Shown here piece by piece: positions 44,778 through 54,624 of a stretch of DNA of 64,000 nucleotides (its first letter is position 1; each line of letters opens with the position of its first letter). Below the pieces are notes generated by a model. It searched no databases. It was not told the origin of the DNA and saw only the letters and a program-made list of their open reading frames with translations. Both the position numbers and the translations under genes were made by a program. The stretch comes from Fasciola hepatica (Eukaryota; Platyhelminthes; Trematoda; Plagiorchiida; Fasciolidae): the NCBI GenBank assembly GCA_948099385.1, contig CANUEZ040000165.1, forward strand, positions 5,530,501 to 5,594,500, read 5' to 3'.

Positions 44778-44986
44778 TGGTAAGATTCTATTGGTTAGTA
44801 ACACAGCGTGGTCGAAATCGTTGGTAGGCTGTCGACGTTTCAGTCAGCACGAGTAACCTTTTTCAAGACTGGTTTTACGACCGACTGTAAAACCAGTCTT
44901 GAAAAAGGTTACTCGTGCTGACTGAAACGTCGACAACTTACCAACGATTTCGACCACGCGTGTTATTAAACAATAAAATTTTACCA
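44778..44986. repeat. Foldback (inverted-repeat) element, about 209 bp
   Basis: Near-palindromic. Arms 44831-44877 and 44888-44934 are perfect inverted copies of 47 bases around a 10-base centre (CGACCGACTG). Further out 44807-44826 and 44939-44958 match perfectly over 20 bases, and the ends TGGTAAGATTCTATTGGTTA and GTTTAATAACAC-type counterpart match imperfectly. Each arm carries GAAACGTCGAC in its own orientation. It could be a miniature inverted-repeat element or two abutting inverted ends of a Penelope-like element. No coding is visible. Confidence 0.9.
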
Positions 44987-45505
44987 CGGATAAACTTTAC
45001 TAAGTCATTTCATGCGATGTCCGTATGGTAAGTTTTATCAAGTTCTTTTCCCCAGAAGAACGGGGTTTATAAAGTATAACAAAACTGTGTTGCACGGTTC
45101 AAGTACCTCTCGATGCCGAGCATCTTTAAAAACCACAGAATTTCACAAGAAGTAAAATTCTACTTGCCTGTTTTAGACCATACTTAGGGTAACTGGCAAA
45201 ATCCACCTACTTATTTCATAGAAAACGGACCCCAAAAAGGTTCTTAGGAATACTTTTGGAACTATTTGATCTTTGTTGGTGCTGACCAGTGTTTTTCAAT
45301 AAAATAAAAGCATATCTCCATGATTTAGGCCCCTTTTAATCTAACGAAATGACAAACTTTACCTAAAACTACATAAAAAAGAATAGTCCATCGCAGGACC
45401 TTTTTGGGATTGAAAAATGCATTCCTGTGATGACTCGATCGATATCATATAGTCGAGAAGTATTGATATATCATAACATGTTAAACACCATCTGTATATT
45501 TTATT

Positions 45506-45784
45506 CTATAGACTATTATGACGATCATGAAGATCAATGCCTACAAATGATAAATTCCACCTAGGTGGAATGCCCAAACAGCGTAGTTCCGAATGCAATT
45601 GGACAATTCTCAACGGAACGTTGGGGTGGCGTACATCAGCTATATTTTTTCGAAGAAAACGACAGTTCGTCATAAAATTTACTAAGCATGGGAAACAATT
45701 CTTTGCAAATTCGTGAGGCAAAATTACGTCGCAACTTGGTCCATTTGTTTTACTAACTGCCCCTGTGACCAGGCAATGCCACAT
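45506..45784 (-). other. Open frame of unknown function, possible terminal exon
   Basis: An open frame of up to 92 codons. Its composition looks protein-like (PNVPLRIVQLHSELRCLGIP, PRWNLSFVGIDLHDRHNSL). An acceptor-like CATTGCCTGGTCACAG lies just inside its 5' end (minus strand), and its TAG stop is followed directly by AATAAA. I recognise no family. It could be a terminal exon of an unseen gene on the minus strand, a piece of an old transposon, or chance. Confidence 0.25.
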
Positions 45785-46007
45785 CGATCAGCTAGGTTCT
45801 CTGTCGCTAAGTGTGTCACGTGGATGTTGCTGTAATGATAAATTGTATTATGCACATGCCAATGTAGCAGATATATAGCATTTTGATTTATTGTATATTT
45901 TTCTTATTAATTACCTTGGATGGTTCAATGCGAGGAAAATTATAGCTGTAATGCAAATGTTGATATACTTGTCAGTCTGATTATTGAGTTGGAAAGGAAT
46001 AACTTAT

Positions 46008-46211
46008 TCAGTTGTCACTTTGATAACTCTGCTCATCCGATTTTTTAGCATGTATTCTGTGTAATTTTCCAGCTAAGATGTAAACAGACGGCACACCCGA
46101 CGCTTTCACAATTGTGTTGGAATCAGACCGAAGTGTCCGATTGGAACGTTCATCGAACTTATTGAAACACGTTGGGATAGGGTTGAGTGCTCCCAAAGCA
46201 CCGACTTTCGT
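46008..46211 (-). other. Open frame of unknown function
   Basis: On the minus strand a pyrimidine-rich TTCTTTGGCTTACCCATAAT and CTTACTCGAG precede an open frame that begins DTKVGALGALNPIPTCFNKF and ends KKSDEQSYQSDN with a stop. It lies about 220 bases upstream of the frame at 45506-45784 on the same strand. No family match by eye and no donor site is convincing. Confidence 0.2.
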
Positions 46212-46637
46212 GTCCTCGAGTAAGAATTATGGGTAAGCCAAAGAAATTAAACTATCCAATGTACATTTATGGTTTCATGTTCAGTCAATACGGTTCAAGT
46301 TTATCACTGCGATCAGTCGTAACTTGATAATTTCGATTATCATGCGAGCCTTATAGGCTATTCGAGGAATTAAACAGATTCCGTAAAATACAATCAAGGA
46401 AAACCAGGAACACTTTCTGAAGGAAAAAACTTGACGTAGCAATGGATAAGAACAAATTTCTACATATGACTGGAATGTAAACATCGCTTGCAAACGTTTG
46501 TTATACAAATATGAATACAAAATATTTTATATTTTATACAACAGAGTTAACTTTGTCCCTTAAAATGCGGACCATTTTAGCAAATGTGGGTGATCTAGTA
46601 GTTAGGTTCGAAAGTATGGAATGTATTACGAGGGCAG

Positions 46638-46948
46638 TGTAGCGACATTCAACTCTGCTCATTTGTTTGACACACATCATGGTCTAATCGACCTCTTGCT
46701 GCCAAGCGCGGTTGCCACTTGGCCGTTGCCCGTGCGCGCTACACGCACGCTTTTACAATATTCGCTAACTACTCTCTCCTCACTGATGGTGTTCTCCTTC
46801 TCATGGGTTGTGAGAAACATTGCCCTGGTGATTGTGATGGCGTAGTGCGGAGTACCACTGTAACGGACGGGTGGTCCATGCGTAGTGGGAAGGACTAGCG
46901 AACGCGCGTAATAAGGAAACAGTTTGGTAAGGCTTACACAACCTTACG
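46638..46948 (+). mobile_element. LTR (Ty3/gypsy-type), plus strand, probably solo or 3' LTR
   Basis: Begins TGTAGCG and ends ACCTTACG. It is homologous along its whole 311 bases to the reverse complement of 52743-53050, sharing CCAAGCGCGGTTGCCA, CGCACGC and TGGTCCA. No primer-binding site follows it, unlike the LTR at 52743-53050, so it is probably a solo LTR or a 3' LTR whose body is lost. Confidence 0.7.
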
Positions 46949-47486
46949 GTACCCAATCGTATTCAAATAGATGGCCGACAGCGTTTCCCGACGTTTTTCA
47001 GGGAGGAGCCCAGCGCTCCGATGGGATAACCAACCTTATACCAATTGGAAAAACGTCAGATCGAGTCAGGTCACAGGACTTGAGGCTCGGACCAATAGGT
47101 CAGTCCAGCTTCTTGCACCAGCGAGCGTCAGTTGATTCTCACCGGGCTACGATTTTTGTGTTTTATATTTATTTTTTCCGTTTGTTTTCAATCTCGGATC
47201 TGTAATGGAACAAGGTTGGGACTCGGTTCACTGTCAGGAGCGCAGAAACCACACGGTTACGAACTGGGTCCTTGCCCAGGTCTACTCCCCAACCAAGAGG
47301 GTCGTTCATATAGCACCGTTTGGCATAAGGGCTAATATGGGAAGGTCAGGCGTGAGGGGGAAATACGGAGGGCCTTGAAAAGAAGTGGTGTAGATGCTGG
47401 AGTGAAGAGTGACAGGTAAACGAAAAACAGTAGATGAGAGGACAGGAGGGGCGGCGCATTCAAATTTGCCCTGTGCATATTAGATT
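46949..47486. other. Sequence after the LTR; nothing firm
   Basis: No gag or pol motif was seen after the LTR. The next recognisable element is the CR1 fragment on the minus strand. Confidence 0.4.
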
Positions 47487-47660
47487 AGTTGCCCTCATAG
47501 AATACAGCCGACCAGCAACGGTCCAGACGGGTTTTAAACTGAACCACTGTGTCCGCAGCCACTACCTCGGCCGGTAGACCGTTCCACGCACTGATGACCC
47601 AGTACGCAAGAACTTTTGCACGAACTGTCCTCAGCGCTCTTGGTTTTACTAGTTTCTACT
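47487..47660 (-). pseudogene. CR1 LINE C-terminal fragment
   Basis: On the minus strand it encodes VRAKVLAYWVISAWNGLP, then AEVVAADTVVQFKTRLDRCW before a stop. This corresponds to the 'F..R....WN.LP..VV.A.t...FK..LD' end of CR1 reverse transcriptase ORFs. It differs from the CR1 copies at 48.9-51.0 kb and seems to be a separate fragment. Confidence 0.65.
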
Positions 47661-47689
47661 CATGGCTCCCAAGTCAGGACCCCCATTGT

Positions 47690-47802
47690 AGCAAAACCGG
47701 TGCAAAATCGCTTCGAAACCGATCGGTTTTTGGCCGGCTCTTGACCAGTTTTCCATCGGTTTTTTACTATTGTGCCGAGCGGTTTTCGGTCGGTTTTTTA
47801 GT
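47690..47802. repeat. Short tandem array of CGGTTTT-type units
   Basis: Repeated variants of CGATCGGTTTTT and GAGCGGTTTTCGGTCGG are visible. Its reverse complement resembles the core array at 48091-48205. It lies just outside the left arm of the foldback element. Confidence 0.75.
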
Positions 47803-47845
47803 AGCCATTTGACACGGATCAACATTAAACTGATACGAAGGAAAT

Positions 47846-48461
47846 CGACGACCGGCGTAATGTGCAACGCCTAGTTGACGTTGTATTCAAATGTATTGCT
47901 TTAGTCCACTGATAGGCCCTGAAAATCTCAGTACAGATTGCTCTATTATATTCCCTCGAAATGGGCAAGATAAGGACAATTATTCGAAGAACCATAAATT
48001 AGAAGATAGAAATGAGCAACGTAATACATAATCTGGGAAAAGTGAGAGAAGTTAACGAAGCATACCAGGTACTTCAAACGACTGGCACAAACCGCTCGGA
48101 AACCGTTTAGAAACCGTTCAGAAAACCGGTCATAAACCACTCAAAAACCGCTCGAAAACCGATCGGCGAAACGGTAAAAACCGCTTGAAAACCGGCCGAA
48201 AACCGATCGGTTTCTGAGCTGTTTGTGCTAATCGTTGGAAATACCTGATATGCTTCATAAATTTCTTTCACTAACCCAAATTACGTATTGCAATGCTCAC
48301 TTTTATCTCCTACTTTGGTTTCCCTATTAGTTTCCCTTATTTTACCCATTTCGAGGGAATAAAATACAACAATCAATATCGAGGTTTTCAGGGCATATCA
48401 ATGAATTAAATAAATACACTTAAATAAAACGCCAACCAAGCATTGCACTTACTTCGGTAGT
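47846..48461. mobile_element. Foldback element with minisatellite core, about 616 bp
   Basis: Two inverted arms of about 240-255 bases (47846-48105 and 48205-48461) match at roughly 75-80% by eye over most of their length. Paired examples are ATTCCCTCGAAATGGGCAAG with the complement of TTTACCCATTTCGAGGGAAT, and AGGCCCTGAAAATCTC with the complement of GGTTTTCAGGGCATATC. Between them lies a tandem array of AAACCG-type units (48091-48205). The form is that of a foldback transposon. No coding capacity is seen, so it would be non-autonomous. Confidence 0.85.
48091..48205. repeat. Minisatellite of AAACCG(C/A)TCG-type units
   Basis: About ten or eleven units of 10-12 bases, for example AAACCGCTCGG, AAACCGTTTAG, AAACCGTTCAG, AAAACCGGTCAT, AAACCACTCAA, AAACCGCTCGA and AAACCGATCGG. 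Each holds the core AACCG. The array forms the centre of the foldback element. Confidence 0.9.
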
Positions 48462-48910
48462 GATCAGTGTCTATAGACCCTGAATGTGAACAGTAGTTGG
48501 TAGAGCGCTCATTTTGCCTTGGCCGCGGAGGCTAGGCACTGTTCAGATGGTTGGAGGCAGTCAGTTGCCCGAAATCGAGGGTGTGTTGGAGAATATTTGA
48601 AGAAATTGACACAAAAACACCATGCTATATAGCAAACTCTCGACATTCTGCACAGATCATAAGAAATTCATACTTCTTTACTTGAATAACCCCTCCTCCC
48701 CAGACCTCAATTAGGTCAGGAAAATAGAGGATGTCTCAGATATTGAAAAGCTGTAAAAACGGGATAATTTCACGGAAAACTATTGGTACTTTTGACTTTC
48801 AGTAAGAAACAATGCACAACAGAAACCAGCCCCCAACCACTTCAAATGCCGGGGTAAATTTCAACCTTGAAGAGTTCAGGACCAGGCATAAAAATGGGAC
48901 TTACGAATTC
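48462..48910. other. Unrecognised stretch with a faint tRNA-like box
   Basis: GTAGTTGGTAGAGCGCTC at 48491-48508 resembles a tRNA A-box, but the expected B-box is not convincing (CTGTTCAGATGGTTGG). It may be an old SINE head. Confidence 0.3.
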
Positions 48911-50330
48911 CGTTCAGTTCAATTCAGTTTTCACAGGGCATGGTGTGGCTAGAGCCAATCGTGTGTCCAGATAGTTGTGTTGTCGGCGCGTTTCCGTAGC
49001 TCCCAACACTGCGTGATTTTCTTTTTCTGAAAGGCAGAAATTTTGTGCACTATCAGCCCTGGCGGAGTAAGGTGGAAACAATAAGTAAATTGCATCTGAC
49101 CCTCAAAGCTGCTTAACATAACTCGGGGTATACTGCCACCCAACATAGGTCTACTGCTTTCTTAAAAGCCTTCACGGTTGTGGCATTTATGACCTCTTCC
49201 GGGAGCTTATTCCAATAGGGTACCACTCTATTTGAGAAGTACTTCGCTCTAATTTGGAGCCTCGAATGTTTCCTTTGTGATCTAAGGCTATGCCTCCTTG
49301 TGCCTCTCTCGGGGATCAGAGAAAACAGGTCTTCTCGGCTTATTTCTGACAGTCCTTTCATTACCTTGAAGGTTTCTATCAAATCCCCGCGAATGCGCCG
49401 TCTTTCCATCGAGAATAGGTCTAGGGCACAGAGACGCTCTGTGTAGTTAAACCCCTTTTGCCCAGCCACCATTCTAGTGGCTAGCCCTTGCACTTTCTCC
49501 AGACAATCTATATCTTTCTGGTAGTACGGTGCCCAGGCCTGCACGCATACTCCATATGCGGCCTAACTATGGCCCGATGTATCGGAACGAAAATCTCCGG
49601 ATCTCTACACGACCTAATGTATCTAACTCGAAAGAGTTCTCTCCCGGCCATATTGGCTGCTGCGATGCACTGCTTCGACGGCTTAAAGCTGTTGTCCATT
49701 ATAACGCCCAAGTGTTTGACCTGCGAGACCACCTGCAACGAACCCACACCATTCCCACTAGCCCCTGTATTTGTGGTCAAGCATTGACACTTGGTGAGGT
49801 TTAGTGGAAGGTCCCATTTGCGTGACCAGCTTTGTACTGCTAACACGTCAAGTTCTATATCTACTCCAGCTATCTTGACGTCATCGGCAAACATAAAGGT
49901 GGGGTATGTAAGCCCACGTGCTAGGTCGTTGATGAAGATGAGGAAGAGCAGAGGGCCGAGTACCGAGCCCTGTGGCACCCCATTTTTACATCTTCCGGTT
50001 TTGAAACATGACTCCCCACCTTACCACTAAAGGTTCGCCCTGCTAAAAAAACATTTTCCGCTGTCGCGCTTCCAACAGTTCCCAAAGACTGCAGTTTGAC
50101 GTCCAGAAATCTGTGGTTCACAGAATCAAAAGCCTTGCTGAAGTCCAAATAAAAGACCGCAATCGATTGCCCTTCGTCCAGACGCTTGGTTACCTCATCG
50201 AGGAACAGCAGACGATTCGTCAGACAGGATCATCCTGCCACAAACTCATGCTGAACATTTGATATGAGGTTGTGCTGAACCAAATGCCTAGAGATCTGTT
50301 TCCTGACTATTCGCTCCAGGCAAGAGCCAT
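48911..50330 (-). mobile_element. CR1 LINE, 5'-truncated, minus strand
   Basis: Reverse transcriptase blocks on the minus strand: ERIVRKQISRHLVQHNLIS (about 50320), VFYLDFSKAFDSVNHRFLD (about 50165), MPQGSVLGPLLFLIFINDLA (49978), FMFADDVKIAG with the FADD catalytic box (about 49895), and VKHLGVIMDNSF (about 49710). After a frameshift near 49520 comes the C-terminal part: MQAWAPYYQKDIDCLEKVQG, MERRRIRGDLIETFKVMKGL and VPYWNKLPEEVINATTVKAF, with a stop near 49115. The 3' end is at 48911-48930, where the minus strand reads AACTGAATTGAACTGAACGG. Stop and frameshift damage make it inactive. Confidence 0.9.
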
Positions 50331-50334
50331 TTTT

Positions 50335-50990
50335 TACCCAGGACGACAGAAAGCCTAACCGTTTTCCGTGGCCAGAGGCTGTTTGCAATGGGAGCAGTTA
50401 GTAGGGTTAAAAACCTCGGGGTCTTCGTGACCAGTGACTTTAAATGGTGAGATCAGTGCAGTGCTGCTGCACAAAAGGCTGATGATGAATTCTTCGGACT
50501 GGGGTCAGCACTGTCGTGCAGGAAGCCAGAAAAACTCATACTAAATCGCGTGACTATAGAAGGACCTTACCTAGAAGGCAACGCGCAGGTTTGTTCACAC
50601 TTCAGAAAGAAGGGCGTCGCCTGATCGGAGAAATTTCAACGTCTTGCAACGCGAAAGTTTGGAGGGCTTCAAGGAAAGAAGCATAAGTAGAGACTCAGTG
50701 ACATCGAAACTTTCTCGTCGAAAGGAGGGAGACTCCGTGGAGATCCCATGGAAAAGTTTAAAATTTTGAAACTTTTCCGGTCTCGAGCCGGGTAGCCTAT
50801 TCCGAATATCTTTGAATTCTCAAACAAGAGGACACTAGAAGAAGTTGACCAAATTTCGAGCTAGGTTGGTAACCAGATTGCACCTCTTTGGCAACAGGAT
50901 AGCGAATAACTGGAGCAGTTCCCGTGGCGTGGTCATAGACCCTCAGACCGTCCAGTCCTTCGAGGGTCCCTAGATCGATTGTGGTACAAG
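50335..50990 (+). mobile_element. CR1 LINE fragment, plus strand, head to head with the previous one
   Basis: Encodes VSRVKNLGVFVTSDFKW (about 50401), SALSCRKPEKLILNRVTIEG (about 50504), then remnants of the ERRRIRGDLI region and, in another frame, LTKFRARLVTRLHLFGNRIA (about 50842) with NWSSSRGVVIDPQTVQSFEG. This is the second half of a CR1 reverse transcriptase ORF. It begins within a few bases of the 5' limit of the minus-strand CR1 and overlaps it in content, so the two are different copies. Confidence 0.8.
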
Positions 50991-51239
50991 ATTGTCCCCG
51001 GTAGTGAGTTTGGAGTGTGGTCGCCAGGGTGGTACTATGGTCCGTTTGAGCATTGTGAATGACACTTTCGTTTTTCCTTACTGTCTCGCAGAACAATCAA
51101 GTTTCAGACAATTTCCCCCAGTTGAGGTAGGGCGAGGTTTTGCCTTCACTTCTTATATTTGGGGGGCTTCAACGATATACTACTACAGTTTTAGTGGCCT
51201 TCCCTGATGCTTCTAACATGGTTATTGTTTTACCAAGGC

Positions 51240-52090
51240 TGACTGTCAAACGCGTTTGCTATAAGGACTTTGCTCCTGCGTATGCCCCGAAGCACACCCC
51301 CACCTGCGTCTCATACGGATGTCTCATTTCTCCATTACTGTCCAAATTTGTTGCGGAAGAGATAGTGGAGGATGCTTCGCGATGTCTTCAGGACTTGGGC
51401 GTTGAACCGGGAAATAGTGAAAAGAAGTGGCCTAGATTTCGCCTCCGACCTTGTCTGCTTCTTCAGATGCACGGGACTAGCGTAAACGTGAACTATATAG
51501 ACTCGCAAGATCAGTAGCTCAATTTCGAATGCCTTTCGCACCTCAAAAGTCTGAATTGATCCGCGAAACTGAATGCCGGAGGTTTCGAGCTCCACGCTCT
51601 ATATGTGGGTGCCAGAACTTGTCGGCCATTTCATTTGCCTCGGCATCAGGGTCAGAACAGATGGGAGCACAGTGGTAGAGGTGAGCACGCCCATGTCCCT
51701 GACTCGAGCGGAGTAAGCTGGGCCGAGGCACTTGCGGCACCAGACTGATACTTCAATGAAGTCGAAAGGTCGTTAGTACTGTGCAGCAGTGCCTTCAGTT
51801 TTTATGGATGCGAGACTTGGGGTCTTCATGCGGGTATCCGTCGTATTAAGGCTTCCGACCAAGTGAGCAACGCTGGGGTCAGAAAGCGAGCTTTGGGTAC
51901 TAAATTGAAGAATATTCCACAACAGAGTACCCGGATTATTAGACTTCGTTGGTTAGGCGTATATGGCAAACTCTTTTTTGCCGTACTGTTCCCTGGTATC
52001 CCTTCATTCTCATGGGCGGAAAAGTTTTACTGGGGTGTTCACAGGTGACTTCGCAACAGGGATTGATATGATAAGATATGATATGATGGT
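51240..52090 (+). mobile_element. RTE fragment (reverse transcriptase half), plus strand
   Basis: Blocks: SYGCLISPLLSKFVAEEIVE (about 51310), CLQDLGVEPGNSEK (about 51384), FYGCETWGLHAGIRRIKASD (about 51801) and VSNAGVRKRALGTKLKNIPQ (about 51861), then IIRLRWLGVYGKLFF. The segment between 51430 and 51790 is in other frames. It ends with repeats of GATATGAT at 52062-52090, an RTE-like tail. It is nearer to RTE copies 1 and 2 than to subfamily B. Confidence 0.8.
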
Positions 52091-52163
52091 ATATTTCTCG
52101 ATCATGGTCGAGACGCACGCGCAAGCGCATGATCATGGTGTACAACGTTACTCAAAACAATGA

Positions 52164-52722
52164 ACTATACAGTAATTTCAAGAAGGCCAGTCGAAAACTT
52201 CAGAAGCAAAACAATATAGCCACAGATAGTTTCAATCGACCGAGGTGATAATGGTTTGCGCGTCAAATACGGTCTGGTTTCGAATACGAGTCGGTTGGTG
52301 ATGGCCCGTGGAAATACAAAATATGTCGTGAAGATATATCGCTAAGGATGCATTATAAACCAAAGTAGTGCATGCTGTGGATAACGGAGGCCTACTGGGG
52401 TTCCATGCACGGAATAAGTTATGAACATGGAGAGATGGAAGAAATGAATGGGAGTACACTCGTGAACTTTGGTGGGTATGAAGAGAACGGCTCTCTATGA
52501 AGACGATGATGGATATTCCCGGTCAAAAGAAACGGAGTGCGTCATGAAACAGGGAGACATGAGCAAACTTTGTGGGAGTGGTCTAGGAAACGATGAGTGT
52601 GGAGGAAACAGCAATCCATATAAAAGGTGAGTTTAGGTTCAGGATCAATAACCCGTATCATTCAGAAAAAAGGGAGCGCAACTTGAAGGCCTTGAATCGG
52701 TGACGAGTCAATTTCAAGCGGG
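52164..52722. other. Sequence between RTE tail and the LTR's primer-binding site
   Basis: The right part (down from 52722 on the minus strand) would be the leader of the LTR element that starts at 53050. No gag-like frame is recognisable. Confidence 0.4.
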
Positions 52723-52740
52723 ATCACGTCGGGCTCACCA
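52723..52740 (-). other. tRNA primer-binding site of an LTR retrotransposon
   Basis: On the minus strand TGGTGAGCCCGACGTGAT lies two bases after the LTR end. TGG pairs with a tRNA CCA end, the standard first three bases of a primer-binding site. This makes the adjacent LTR a 5' LTR. I do not assign the tRNA. Confidence 0.75.
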
Positions 52741-52742
52741 AT

Positions 52743-53050
52743 TGTAAGGTTGATTAGACCTTACTTCGCGGTTTCCTTGGTAAACGCGTGCTTCGGTCCT
52801 TTGTACTGCGTGGACCACCTGCACGTTACTCTAATGTGCGGCACTGCACAAATATGTTAACCAGAACAGTATTCTCCACGACCCGTGAGAACGAGAAGGC
52901 GATTGGGAGAGATAGTGGTTAGCGTGTATTTGGGAGCGTGCGTGAGAGCGTTCGCAAGAGCAACGGTCAAATGGCAACCGCGCTTGGCAGTCAGCTTTTA
53001 GTTAAACAATAAACGTGGTAAAAGTATGAACGAAGATGGCAACCGCTACA
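52743..53050 (-). mobile_element. 5' LTR (Ty3/gypsy-type), minus strand
   Basis: On the minus strand it starts TGTAGCGGTTGCCATC and ends AACCTTACA, so it has TG...CA ends within a TGTA/TACA pair. It is followed after two bases by a primer-binding site. It is homologous to the plus-strand LTR at 46638-46948 and in part to 55003-55185. The internal region expected below 52720 is not recognisable and other elements occupy that space, so only the 5' end survives. Confidence 0.85.
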
Positions 53051-53804
53051 CTACTACAGGCTAGCAAGATAGCGTAAACCGGGTGGGCTGCTGCGTCTGC
53101 ATTTCAAAGGGTAAATGGTTTGCACGCAATTAGAGGTTGTGAAGAGCAATTAAGCGAGATTTCGGGAAGAACCATTAGGGCATCGGTGGTGATGCGTTAG
53201 AGAAAATTGTTATCATGCAGAGAAACGTGAACGTGGGTTCATCTGCGTTCCTACTCGGTAGTGCCCACCTACTGAGATTAAACTTGAATGTGAGCAGGGA
53301 AAGCTGATGACGTGGTGGATGCATGAATACCATATTTGTTATAAGACTGAGGAGAGATAGTCAGTGGGGAATGGAAAATATGAACGGCTCTCCGTGTTCA
53401 TTTTTTGTAGACTTAAGTGAGGCAGGTGTTGGTCATCTGTTGCCTCTGTAGTGTCACCAATATGCTACCATATGTTATCCATGTCAGTGGGCTTAAAGTC
53501 TAAGCTGCAGTAGTGATTTTAGTTGGCAGAAGGCTGTGGTTACTGTTAGGTAGGGTTGTAAACCTAGGCATGGCTTGGACGCTAGGACATCGAGGAGGCC
53601 GATTTCTAAGAGAGATGACGGAAGGTGAAGGGGTACAGACGGAAAGGGTGACCGGTTTTCACTGTGTTCTTATCCCTCTCTTTTTTATTTGTTTATTTAT
53701 TTTTTCCCCTTTCCGGGCTTCATCGAGGTTGCTGTTATTCGTCAGGCACATCAATACGCTGTCCAGGTCAATGAGTTGAAAGTCAGGGCTATGGTAGCGA
53801 TTGT
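53051..53804. other. Unrecognised G-rich stretch
   Basis: No transposon motif or exon was supported between the LTR and the repeat shared with 62.4 kb. Confidence 0.45.
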
Positions 53805-54180
53805 ATTTGACGTCGACATGCAGCTAGGTGCGCTTATGGAGGGTATGGGGTGGTTGAAACTTAGAGCGGGGGTGGGTAAGTGTGTGTGGAGAGTCCAGTG
53901 CGCTGTCACCCCAGTCAGTCTCGTGCGTGAAAACAAAAAGCTTGTCGAGCGAACAAGGGCGATGTGGGGTTTCCCCTTTCGCAGGATCAGGTCTGAGCTG
54001 ATGGGAGACATACCCATAGATGAAGGTTGCCCAATTCCTTCACAGCCCGATGCCAGTGGTATTTGGTGATCGAATCGATCCCACGAGGTCTTTTTTGTTT
54101 CCATTGTTCTTTTTCATTTTATTCTGTTCCCTAACAGGGGGATGGTTGAGCCCATATAGGAACTTACCATGGCCCCTCCG
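53805..54180 (+). repeat. Dispersed repeat R1, copy 1 (shared with 62415-62775)
   Basis: Shares ordered blocks with 62415-62775: GGGTGGGTAAG, AGTCTCGTGCGT, ACAAGGGCGATGTGGG, GGTCTGAGCTG, TGGGAGACA, CGATCCCA(C)GAGGTCTTTTT and GCCCATATAGGAACTT. The plus strand is open for 126 codons (53689-54069), but the other copy is open in a different, unrelated frame, so coding is doubtful. Confidence 0.75.
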
Positions 54181-54624
54181 CCCGATCGTAATTTTATGCG
54201 TATTTGTCTTTTTTTCGCAGCTGCTGGGGGTGGTCTGTTTTCCCACCTTCAAAAGACGCTATGGTATGAGTGTCGTTGACATCAGGGGTTTCGCTAACAT
54301 GGGCTTGAAAAATACAGAGTGGGTGTGTGCAAACATATGGAGTAGGACAACGAGCGTTGTAAAGCACAGGCTAGTATACGTGTGTCAGTCTCATACAGCG
54401 CCAGACCATGCCTAAGACCATCAGAGGCCATTCCGGGCTAGCTGATGTGGACGAGTTTAGCTCTGCTGATGGGAAATAGTGTGGAGCATAGGAGGGAACA
54501 TGAAAGAAGTTGGTTGATGGTATATACAGGAGTGAGACTAGAGGAAAGACCACTAAGTAGGTACTAGCAGGTGGGCTCCTGGGATAAGAGGTTCTGGAAT
54601 GAGACGATTAAGAAAGGCGAAATG

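Larger units (their letters stand above)
44987..46637. other. Unrecognised stretch with two minus-strand open frames
   Basis: Mostly featureless. The two minus-strand frames at 45506-45784 and 46008-46196 are described separately. Nothing else was supported. Confidence 0.45.

Noticed and set aside
48091..48205. Regular repeats considered as a CRISPR array or telomeric repeat
   Set aside because: Units are adjacent, 10-12 bases, and without unique spacers, and the unit is not a telomere type; it is the core of a foldback element in an animal genome.
53689..54104. Open frames of over 110 codons on both strands, considered as a gene
   Set aside because: The homologous repeat at 62.4-62.8 kb does not keep either frame, so there is no sign of protein-level conservation.
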